Below, piece after piece: positions 1-5,908 of a stretch of DNA of 6,670 nt (its first letter is position 1; every line of letters begins with the position of its first letter). The translations under genes were made by a program, and so were the position numbers. The DNA is from DASSWB01 sp035705495. GTDB lineage: Bacteria > Bacteroidota > Bacteroidia > Flavobacteriales > Flavobacteriaceae. The stretch spans positions 1 through 6,670 of the forward strand of contig DASSWB010000123.1 in the NCBI GenBank assembly GCA_035705495.1, in the 5' to 3' direction. The notes under the pieces were generated by a model that was not told the origin of the DNA, made no database searches, and worked only from the letters and a program-made list of their open reading frames with translations.

Positions 1-810
1 CACGCGTCGCGGTAAATCTATTTGTCCGGGATCGCCCGTAATCATGAATTTGGCATTTTTCCCCATTCTTGTCAGGAACATTTTCATTTGCGCATGGGTC
101 GTGTTCTGTCCTTCGTCCAAAATAACATAAGCGTGATCCAAAGTCCGCCCGCGCATAAAGGCCAAAGGTGCAATTTGAATGATCCCCTTTTCAATATATA
201 CTTCCAATTTTTCATGCGGTATCATATCCCGAAGTGCATCATAAAGCGGCTGCATATAAGGATCTAATTTTTCCTTTAGATCGCCTGGTAAAAATCCGAG
301 ATTCTCCCCTGCTTCTACCGCTGGTCGCGTTAAAATAATTCGTTTGACCTGCTTTTCCTTTAATGCTTTTACCGCCAAAGCGACTCCTGTATAAGTTTTT
401 CCCGTTCCCGCAGGACCAATGGCAAAAACCATATCGTTCGATTTGCTGAGTTCAACCAATTTTCGCTGATTGGCAGTCTGCGCCTTAATCAATTTCCCAC
501 TCACGCCATGAACCAAAACTTCACCGCTTTCGGTAGAGGTTTCATAATCTTCTTTGCTCTCACTTGTGAGAACGCGCTCTATGGAATTTTCGTCGAGTTT
601 GTTGAATTTCTGATAATGCTCGGTCAGCATATCGAATCTTTTTTCGAATTCCTCCAGGACATCTTCATCGCCATACAATATGAGTTTATTACCACGTGCA
701 ACAATTTTTAACTTTGGAAAAAATCGCTTAATAAGCTCTATATTTTCGTTTTGTTGCCCAAAAAAATCCCTCGGATTTATTTCTGAAAGTTCGATGATGA
801 GTTCGTTCAA
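1..810 (-). CDS. phoH: PhoH family P-loop ATPase, C-terminus cut by window edge
   Basis: This is a cytoplasmic PhoH/PhoL-type ATPase; in other bacteria the family is linked to RNA metabolism and phosphate starvation, but its substrate is unclear. 270 codons are visible on the minus strand and the reading frame is still open at position 1. Flavobacterial homologues are about 315-320 residues, so roughly the last 50 are missing. Residues 1-60 form a KH-like N-terminal region with the stretch VARGNKLILYGDED. Walker A, GPAGTGKT, is at residues 132-139 (positions 394-417). TRPAVEAGENLGFLPGD follows, then Walker B VILDEGQN with its Asp-Glu at 232-233, then the sensor-like stretch KFMITGDPGQIDLP near the edge. 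The start is TTG at 810-808: an in-frame TAG stop (816-814) lies only one codon upstream, and the N-terminal residues already look family-like, so no ATG is available. It is transcribed divergently from the SAM enzyme gene. The family call is firm and the biological role is not. Confidence 0.95.
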   Translation of the reverse strand, partial: MNELIIELSEINPRDFFGQQNENIELIKRFFPKLKIVARGNKLILYGDEDVLEEFEKRFDMLTEHYQKFNKLDENSIERVLTSESKEDYETSTESGEVLVHGVSGKLIKAQTANQRKLVELSKSNDMVFAIGPAGTGKTYTGVALAVKALKEKQVKRIILTRPAVEAGENLGFLPGDLKEKLDPYMQPLYDALRDMIPHEKLEVYIEKGIIQIAPLAFMRGRTLDHAYVILDEGQNTTHAQMKMFLTRMGKNAKFMITGDPGQIDLPRRV

Positions 811-850
811 AAGCTACAATGATTTAGATAAGAATTTCTGTTTATTATGT

Positions 851-858
851 TAGATTTG
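851..858 (+). promoter_or_regulatory. candidate -7 box for the SAM enzyme operon (TAGATTTG)
   Basis: TAGATTTG is an exact match to TAnnTTTG. It sits about 58 nt before the ATG at 917, so the transcript would have a leader of about 50-55 nt. I see no TTG at the expected -33 spacing, which weakens the call. The box faces the phoH box, with only 5 bases between the two. The intervening sequence up to 917 is A-rich with no Shine-Dalgarno, as usual in this phylum. Confidence 0.45.
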
Positions 859-863
859 CATTA

Positions 864-871
864 CAAACTTA
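864..871 (-). promoter_or_regulatory. candidate -7 box for phoH (TAAGTTTG)
   Basis: Read on the minus strand this is TAAGTTTG, an exact match to the Bacteroidota -7 consensus TAnnTTTG. A TTG within a T-run lies 22 nt upstream (896-894 on the minus strand), which is acceptable for a -33 element but at the long end. Transcription would start near 860, giving a leader of about 50 nt before the TTG start of phoH. The position in the divergent spacer supports it, but one 6-base match in AT-rich DNA is modest evidence. Confidence 0.45.
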
Positions 872-916
872 CGCAAATAAGTTTTTCAATTTCCAAAAAA
901 AACCATAACATATTCT

Positions 917-1741
917 ATGTCAATAATCACTTTAACTACAGATTTTGGTCTTAAAGACCACTATGTCGCTGCAGTAAAAGGTGCTGTTTTAAAAGAATTG
1001 AAAAATGTTGTTATTGTTGATGTTTCCCATAGCATTTCGCCTTTTCATATTGCGGAAGCAGCGTATATCATAAAGAATGCGTACAAAAATTTCCCCGATG
1101 GAACTATTCATATCATCGGAATTGATTCGGAATTGACAGAAGAAAACAAGCACATTGCACTTATTCTGGACAACCATTTTTTTATTTGTGCAAACAACGG
1201 AATTCTCTCTTTGATTGCTTCCGAAATTCGTCCGACGCAAATGGTCGAGATCAATATTCATAATCAAATTCAGGGGAATTTTCCGGTGATGGACGTTTTT
1301 GTGAAGGTGGCATGTCACATTGCCCGTGGCGGAACTTTGGATGTTATCGGTAAAAAAATCACGGAAGTCAAACAACTTAAGGATTTTGAACCTAGCGTTA
1401 ACGCCGATAGCAATCAGATTATTGGAAATGTGGTTTATATTGATAACTACGGAAATGTGATCACCAATATTTCGCAGAAACTGTTTCAAGAAATTGGAAA
1501 GGGTCGAAGTTTTAAAATTTCGGCACGGACCACCATTTTCACGGAAATCCTCAAAACCTATGGCGAAGTGGCGAAGTCGGAAAAATCCACGGCAAATAAC
1601 GAAGGCAGCAAACTCGCACTTTTCAATTCGGCGGGATTTCTGGAACTTGCAATTTATAAAAGTAATCCAGGATCTGTGGGAAGCGCTTCCTCATTGTTCG
1701 GTTTGAAACACCGGGATTCAATAACAGTAAATTTTAATTGA
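917..1741 (+). CDS. SAM hydroxide adenosyltransferase-like protein (DUF62/SAM_HAT family)
   Basis: This cytoplasmic 274-aa protein is of normal length for the DUF62 family, whose characterised members split S-adenosylmethionine with water into adenosine and methionine and are related to fluorinases and chlorinases. Visible family motifs are TTDFGLKDHYVAAVKG (residues 7-22), DVSHSISPFHIAEAA (35-49), GID (68-70), ICANNGILSLIA (90-101), MDVFVKVACHIARG (125-138) and YIDNYGNVITNI (174-185). The C-terminal beta domain has LFNSAGFLELAI (235-246) and ends near GLKHRDSITV. Of the reported Asp-Arg-His catalytic triad, Asp70 and His134 have clear counterparts. The usual VDPGVGTxR segment reads IDSELTEENK, leaving Asn77 or Lys78 where Arg is expected. 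The ATG at 917 precedes the conserved N-terminus directly. The gene ends 2 nt before the next one and they are probably cotranscribed. The family call is firm; SAM hydrolysis itself is an inference. Confidence 0.9.
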   Translation: MSIITLTTDFGLKDHYVAAVKGAVLKELKNVVIVDVSHSISPFHIAEAAYIIKNAYKNFPDGTIHIIGIDSELTEENKHIALILDNHFFICANNGILSLIASEIRPTQMVEINIHNQIQGNFPVMDVFVKVACHIARGGTLDVIGKKITEVKQLKDFEPSVNADSNQIIGNVVYIDNYGNVITNISQKLFQEIGKGRSFKISARTTIFTEILKTYGEVAKSEKSTANNEGSKLALFNSAGFLELAIYKSNPGSVGSASSLFGLKHRDSITVNFN

Positions 1742-1743
1742 AT

Positions 1744-2040
1744 ATGATTGTTAGAATTGTAAAAATGACTTTTAGAACGGAAGAAACTGATAAATTTCAG
1801 CAGATTTTTGAAAAGAGAAAATTACAGATTCGCGCTTCTGAAGGTTGTCAATTTCTTGAACTTTATCGCGATAAAAATCAGGATAATATTTTCTTTACTT
1901 ATAGTTATTGGGAAAATGAAGATGCCTTGAATGCTTACCGTCATTCTGATTTATTCAAACTCGTTTGGCCGGAAACCAAATCGCTTTTTGAAAAACCCGC
2001 CGAAGCTTGGAGTGTTGAAAAATTGGTAAGTTTGGAGTAA
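1744..2040 (+). CDS. antibiotic biosynthesis monooxygenase (ABM) fold small protein
   Basis: A 98-aa protein resembling the ABM family, whose members form dimeric alpha+beta barrels and include quinol monooxygenases, heme-degrading enzymes and many proteins with no known function. Visible hallmarks are an N-terminal strand IVRIVKMTF, a helix TDKFQQIFEKRKLQI, the GCQFLELYRDK strand, FFTYSYWENEDALNAYRHSDLFK (the family's SYW and alternating aromatic/His pattern), and a C-terminal strand AWSVEKLVSL. I chose ATG at 1744 rather than TTG at 1738, because TTG overlaps the preceding stop and homologues begin with a M-hydrophobic-V-R-I-V-K pattern. It lies 2 nt after the SAM enzyme stop, suggesting one transcript. 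No signal peptide is present, so it is cytoplasmic. No catalytic residue can be assigned, and the substrate is unknown. The link to antibiotic synthesis comes from the family name only. Confidence 0.85.
   Translation: MIVRIVKMTFRTEETDKFQQIFEKRKLQIRASEGCQFLELYRDKNQDNIFFTYSYWENEDALNAYRHSDLFKLVWPETKSLFEKPAEAWSVEKLVSLE
2007..2034 (+). promoter_or_regulatory. possible internal promoter for the GldFG gene
   Basis: Near the end of the ABM gene, TTG (2007-2009) is followed after 17 nt by TAAGTTTG (2027-2034), which fits the Bacteroidota TTG-N17-23-TAnnTTTG layout. It would start transcription about 45 nt before the TTG start of the GldFG gene. Because the bases also encode conserved residues of the ABM protein (KLVSLE), a chance match is quite possible. 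Confidence 0.3.
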
Positions 2041-2084
2041 TAAAACCCGTAATAATTCTGTTCTATAATTTAAAAAATCAAGCA

Positions 2085-4469
2085 TTGTTCTCAATTCTAA
2101 AAAAAGAAATTCAATCCTTTTTCTCCTCCCCAATCGGTTATTTGGTGATTTCACTGTTTTTGATCGTTAACGGACTTTTCCTATGGGTTTTTCAAGGGGA
2201 ATTCAATGTTTTTGACAACGGATTTGCAGATTTAGCGCCGTTCTTTATTCTCGCACCGTGGATCTTCATTTTTCTGATTCCGGCGATTGCGATGAAGACT
2301 TTTTCCGAAGAGAAAAAACAGGGAACCTTAGAACTTCTGCTCACCAAACCCATCACCTTAAAACAACTGATTTTAGGTAAATATTTCGGCGTTGCTGCAT
2401 TGATTGTCTTGGCGATTATTCCGACTTTACTCTACGTTTTTTGCATTTATCAACTCGGAAAACCTGAAGGGAATATTGATTTGGGAACAACTTTTGGTTC
2501 TTACTTCGGATTGTTTTTGTTGGGAATCACTTACGCTGCAATTGGCGTTTTTGCTTCTTCGATTACTCAAAATCAAATAGTCGCTTTTATCATTGGTGTT
2601 TTCCTCTGCTTTTTCTGTTATTATGCTTTTGAAGGTGTGGCGAATTATGCTGTTTTTACTTCCGATATCGGACTCGAAGCATTGGGAATCAGCGAACATT
2701 ATACGAGTATCAGTCGCGGGGTTGTTGACACACGGGATATTATTTATTTCTTGAGTCTGATTGTTTTGTTCCTCGGACTCACTTTTTTTAATCTGAAAAA
2801 TCCAGCTGAAAAGAGGATTCCGAAGATGATTGCTTTGGTGATTGTTTTGGTTGGACTTAATATTCTTTCTTATAATTTTTTCGAACGATTTGATCTAACT
2901 CAGGATCAGCGTTATACACTCTCCGAAGCAGCAAAGGAAACCGTAAAAGATGTAGAATCTCCTGTGATTATCGATGTGTTCCTTAAAGGGGATTTTCCAC
3001 CGGAATTCCGAAGATTACAGCGTGAAACACGGTATTTACTGGAAGAATTTGAAGCTTACAACCCGAATATAGAATTCAATTTTGTAAATCCTTTGGCCGA
3101 AGGTGACGATGCAAATACGATTGCTGAACAATTTTACAGTCTGGGAATGACTCCCGCGCGTTTAAATGTTGTGGAAAACGGAAAATCCAGTGAAACGATT
3201 ATTTTCCCGTGGGCGATTGCGAATTTCAATCAGAAAACAGTTAAAATCCCGCTGCTGAAAAATATGTTGGGCGCTTCAGATGAAGAACGCATCAACAGCT
3301 CAGTGCAACAACTGGAATATGCTTTTGCCGATGCTTTCACCAAATTATTGAATCCGAAGCAAAAGAAAATCGCCGTCATGCGTGGAAATGGCGAATTGGA
3401 CGATAGGTATATTGCCAGTTTTATCAGAACGCTTCAGGATTATTACCGAATTGCGCCTTTTACGTTGGATTCCGCAGCAACAAATCCGCAGAAAACTTTA
3501 CGATCTTTAAAAGAATACGATTTAATTATTGAAGCAAAACCGACCATTCCTTTTTCCGAAAATGAAAAATACGTGTTGGATCAATATATAATGAACGGTG
3601 GCAAATCTTTATGGCTCGTGGAAAACGTGATGATGGAAACCGATAGTTTGTTCAATCCCACCGGAACTGCTTTCGCTTTAAATCGAGATTTGAACTTGAA
3701 TGACATGTTTTTTAAATATGGAATCAGAATCAATTCCGCTTTGGTAAAAGATCTTTACTCCGCTCCCATTATTTTGGCACAAGGTCGCGGAGAGCAAACG
3801 CAGTTCAATCCGTTTCCTTGGTTTTATAGTCCGTTGACGGCTTCAAGCAAAAACCACCCGATTGTCAATAACTTGGAAGCTGTAAGATTTGAATATGCAA
3901 ACCCGATTGACACTTTAAAAAACAATATTAAAAAAACGGTGCTGCTTACGAGTTCGCCATCGACAAAAATTGAGGGGACACCGCTTCAAATCAGTTTGGA
4001 TCTCGTTAACCAGAAACCGGATTTAGAAACTTTTAATGACGGGGAACAAATTTTGGCTGTTTTATTGGAAGGCGAATTTACTTCCACATATAAAAATCGG
4101 GTGAAACCTTTTAAAATCGAAAATGATATTGCTGAAGGAAAAACTACACAAATGGTCGTTATTTCAGATGGAGATGTTGTTAAAAACCAACTTCAGCAGG
4201 GAGAACCACTGGATTTAGGTTTTGACAGATACACAGGAAACACCTACGGAAACAAAGAATTTTTATTGAACACAGTCAATTATTTATTGGACGACACAGG
4301 TTTGGTAGATATTAGGACAAAGGAAATCAATATTGCATTTTTGGATTTTGAAAAAGTGGAAGAAACCAGAACAATGTGGCAAATAATCAATATTGTTTTT
4401 CCTCTAATTCTCTTGGGAATTTTTGCTTTAGCGTTTAATTTTTTCAGAAAAAGAAAATATATCAAATGA
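2085..4469 (+). CDS. gldFG: GldF-GldG fusion: ABC-2 permease joined to its GldG auxiliary protein
   Basis: This 794-aa inner-membrane protein joins what are usually two genes, gldF (about 240 aa) and gldG (about 560 aa); with a separate GldA ATPase these form the gliding-associated ABC transporter. Residues 1-236 are GldF-like: about six hydrophobic segments (near 17-37, 51-69, 102-124, 139-160, 164-183, 219-236) and the ABC-2 coupling region EEKKQGTLELLLTKP (75-89). A basic linker at 237-247 leads to the GldG half: transmembrane segment 248-264, then FERFDLTQDQRYTLSE (266-281), a large predicted periplasmic domain to about 764, a C-terminal membrane segment (765-786) and a basic tail. The topology is consistent: six GldF segments end in the cytoplasm, where the linker lies. 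The ATG at 2826 looks like a former GldG start. The start is TTG at 2085; no in-frame ATG lies nearby and MFSILKKEIQSFF is the expected GldF N-terminus. No ATPase gene is in the window. The transported substrate is unknown. Confidence 0.92.
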   Translation: MFSILKKEIQSFFSSPIGYLVISLFLIVNGLFLWVFQGEFNVFDNGFADLAPFFILAPWIFIFLIPAIAMKTFSEEKKQGTLELLLTKPITLKQLILGKYFGVAALIVLAIIPTLLYVFCIYQLGKPEGNIDLGTTFGSYFGLFLLGITYAAIGVFASSITQNQIVAFIIGVFLCFFCYYAFEGVANYAVFTSDIGLEALGISEHYTSISRGVVDTRDIIYFLSLIVLFLGLTFFNLKNPAEKRIPKMIALVIVLVGLNILSYNFFERFDLTQDQRYTLSEAAKETVKDVESPVIIDVFLKGDFPPEFRRLQRETRYLLEEFEAYNPNIEFNFVNPLAEGDDANTIAEQFYSLGMTPARLNVVENGKSSETIIFPWAIANFNQKTVKIPLLKNMLGASDEERINSSVQQLEYAFADAFTKLLNPKQKKIAVMRGNGELDDRYIASFIRTLQDYYRIAPFTLDSAATNPQKTLRSLKEYDLIIEAKPTIPFSENEKYVLDQYIMNGGKSLWLVENVMMETDSLFNPTGTAFALNRDLNLNDMFFKYGIRINSALVKDLYSAPIILAQGRGEQTQFNPFPWFYSPLTASSKNHPIVNNLEAVRFEYANPIDTLKNNIKKTVLLTSSPSTKIEGTPLQISLDLVNQKPDLETFNDGEQILAVLLEGEFTSTYKNRVKPFKIENDIAEGKTTQMVVISDGDVVKNQLQQGEPLDLGFDRYTGNTYGNKEFLLNTVNYLLDDTGLVDIRTKEINIAFLDFEKVEETRTMWQIINIVFPLILLGIFALAFNFFRKRKYIK

Positions 4470-4921
4470 AAAATTTACACATAATCTTGTTGATCAGCCT
4501 CTTTATGTTTACGATTGGTTGTAAAGAAAACGAGGAAAAATCCGCAGAAAAAGAAATTCCGGCAACCAATGAAAGTTCTAGCTCTCCAGAACTTTCGGCA
4601 AGTATTGAAAAAGGGAAAGGTATTTACACCAATTACTGTGCTGCCTGTCATTTAACCAGCGGGAAAGGGATTCCGAATGCGTTCCCTCCGCTTGACAATT
4701 CAGATTGGTTTAGGGAAAAACGTGAAGAAAGCATAAGCGCCGTAAAACACGGACTCAAAGGCGAAATAGAGGTCAACGGCAAGAAATACAACAGTGTAAT
4801 GCTCGATTTGGGACTAAGTGATGAAGAAGTTGTGAATGTGATGAATTACATCATGAACTCGTGGAGCAACAGTATTGAACCGCCAGTGAACATTGAAGAA
4901 GTACGCCGGGTAAAAAAATAG
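4466..4921 (+). CDS. class I c-type cytochrome lipoprotein
   Basis: A 151-aa exported electron carrier. Residues 1-18 form a lipoprotein signal peptide, and the lipobox ends in Cys19 (sequence TIGC), which would be lipidated after cleavage. A Ser/Glu/Lys-rich linker follows to about residue 48, then a mono-heme cytochrome c domain: heme-binding CAACH at 58-62 with the axial His62, the stretch KGIPNAFPPLDNSDW (67-81), and a likely axial Met112 in the segment VMLDLGLSDEEVVNVMNYI. The domain is complete. The ATG overlaps the GldFG stop as ATGA, implying translational coupling. Acidic residues soon after the lipid Cys (CKENEE) resemble lipoprotein export signals that place Bacteroidota lipoproteins on the cell surface, but the match is imperfect. 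The redox partner is unknown; no oxidase or reductase gene is nearby. Confidence 0.93.
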   Translation: MKNLHIILLISLFMFTIGCKENEEKSAEKEIPATNESSSSPELSASIEKGKGIYTNYCAACHLTSGKGIPNAFPPLDNSDWFREKREESISAVKHGLKGEIEVNGKKYNSVMLDLGLSDEEVVNVMNYIMNSWSNSIEPPVNIEEVRRVKK

Positions 4922-4924
4922 TTC

Positions 4925-4942
4925 ATTATTTCCCTAAATAAT
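4925..4942. repeat. 7-bp perfect inverted repeat next to the udk -7 box
   Basis: ATTATTT, a 4-nt CCCT spacer, then AAATAAT form a perfect inverted repeat that begins 4 nt after the cytochrome stop and directly abuts TACCTTTG. The stem is entirely A/T and is not followed by a T-run, so it is a poor intrinsic terminator. It could be a small operator overlapping the promoter spacer, or chance in AT-rich DNA. Confidence 0.3.
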
Positions 4943-4950
4943 TACCTTTG
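4943..4950 (+). promoter_or_regulatory. -7 box for udk (TACCTTTG)
   Basis: TACCTTTG matches TAnnTTTG exactly and lies in a true intergenic spacer in the right orientation. The ATG of udk begins 14 nt after the box, so the leader would be only about 8-12 nt. No TTG is seen at the expected -33 distance; the bases there read TAGTTC. This is the best-placed promoter candidate in the window. Confidence 0.6.
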
Positions 4951-4964
4951 TCCAAAAAGCATTT

Positions 4965-5573
4965 ATGTTGATTATTGGTATTGCAGGTGGCACGGGAAGC
5001 GGAAAAACAACTGTTGTAAATCAGATTATTGACGAACTAAAACATGATGAAGTTGATGTTATTTCGCAAGATTCCTATTATAACGACACCAGCCATTTAA
5101 CTTACGAACAAAGGGTTCAAATAAATTTTGATCATCCAAAATCGATCGATTTTGATTTACTGGTCTCGCATCTTAAGCAATTACGCGAAGGAAAAAGTAT
5201 TGAACAACCGGTTTATTCTTTCGTAGATCACAACAGAACAGGAAAAACCATTACCGTTCATCCCAAAAAAGTGATGCTTGTGGAAGGTATTTTAATTCTA
5301 ACCCATCCAGATATCCGGGAACTTTTTGATATCAAAATTTTTGTGCATGCCGATAGTGATGAACGATTGATACGCAGGCTAAAGCGCGATATTGCTGAAC
5401 GCGGACGGGATTTGGAAGAAGTTCTTTTTCGGTATCAAACCACATTAAAACCGATGCATCAACAGTTTATTGAACCCACTAAGGAATTCGCGAATATCAT
5501 CATTCCGAATAATACTTACAACACGGTTGCGATCGATATTGTACAAACTATTATCAAGGAACGACTTAGCTAA
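4965..5573 (+). CDS. udk: uridine kinase
   Basis: A cytoplasmic 202-aa enzyme of pyrimidine salvage that phosphorylates uridine and cytidine to UMP and CMP with ATP or GTP. The length is typical. Walker A GGTGSGKTT is at residues 8-16. The family hallmarks follow in order: SQDSYYND (34-41), NFDHPKSIDFDLL (54-66) for nucleoside binding, QPVYSFVDHNR (81-91), LVEGILIL (105-112), the Arg-rich lid RRLKRDIAERGRD (137-149), and PTKEFANIIIP (171-181). The ATG sits four residues before the first beta-strand IGIAGG, as expected. It appears to begin a new transcription unit after the TACCTTTG box, with the septum protein gene following 6 nt downstream. Phosphoribulokinase shares the fold, but the motifs and length fit uridine kinase much better. 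Confidence 0.97.
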   Translation: MLIIGIAGGTGSGKTTVVNQIIDELKHDEVDVISQDSYYNDTSHLTYEQRVQINFDHPKSIDFDLLVSHLKQLREGKSIEQPVYSFVDHNRTGKTITVHPKKVMLVEGILILTHPDIRELFDIKIFVHADSDERLIRRLKRDIAERGRDLEEVLFRYQTTLKPMHQQFIEPTKEFANIIIPNNTYNTVAIDIVQTIIKERLS

Positions 5574-5579
5574 TTTTTT

Positions 5580-5906
5580 ATGAAATTAAAGGAAATCCGT
5601 TCAAAAAGATGGGTAAGAATTTTGAGCAACAAGTATGTTCTTGTGCTTCTTATTTTTATTTTTTGGATGTTTTTTCTTGACAGCAATTCGTGGTTTGTTC
5701 ACCAAGAACTCAATGAAGAGATTGAAAAACTTGAAGTGAACAAAGAATATTACAAAACAGAGATCAATAAAGACAATCAGACAATTAATAAATTGAATGA
5801 TTCTTTTGAACTTGAAAAATTCGCAAGGGAAGAATATTTCATGAAACGTGAAAATGAAGATATTTATATTATTGAATACCAAGACAGTACTGAAAAAGAA
5901 GAATAG
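5580..5906 (+). CDS. FtsB/DivIC-like septum formation initiator protein
   Basis: A 108-aa bitopic membrane protein of the cell division machinery; relatives (FtsB, DivIC) pair with FtsL- and FtsQ-type proteins to activate septal wall synthesis. The architecture is clear: a basic cytoplasmic N-terminus (residues 1-17, including RSKRWVR), one transmembrane segment (about 18-33, with the stretch VLVLLIFIFWMFFL), a coiled coil rich in Glu, Lys and Leu (about 41-77), and the family C-terminal motif EKFAREEYFMKRENEDIYII (79-98), followed by an acidic tail. The length is usual for Bacteroidota members. It starts 6 nt after udk and ends 2 nt before mutA, so all three are probably cotranscribed. FtsB versus DivIC naming cannot be settled from sequence alone, so no symbol is given. 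Confidence 0.9.
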   Translation: MKLKEIRSKRWVRILSNKYVLVLLIFIFWMFFLDSNSWFVHQELNEEIEKLEVNKEYYKTEINKDNQTINKLNDSFELEKFAREEYFMKRENEDIYIIEYQDSTEKEE

Positions 5907-5908
5907 AA

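Noticed and set aside
22..711. Plus-strand open frames at 22-267 and 508-711
   Set aside because: Both are antisense to the well-conserved PhoH reading frame and have no protein-like features.
989..1489. 166-aa minus-strand open frame
   Set aside because: It lies wholly inside the SAM enzyme gene, whose family motifs are clear; the antisense protein shows no recognisable domain.
1562..1577. 8-bp tandem repeat GGCGAAGT twice
   Set aside because: It is inside the SAM enzyme gene, keeps the frame, and encodes ordinary residues (GEVAKS); probably chance.
1738..1743. TTG at 1738 as start of the ABM protein
   Set aside because: It would add only two residues and overlap the previous stop; ATG at 1744 gives the expected N-terminus.
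4925..4942. Intrinsic terminator after the cytochrome gene
   Set aside because: The stem is only A/T pairs with no following T-run, so termination is unlikely; it is listed as a repeat instead.
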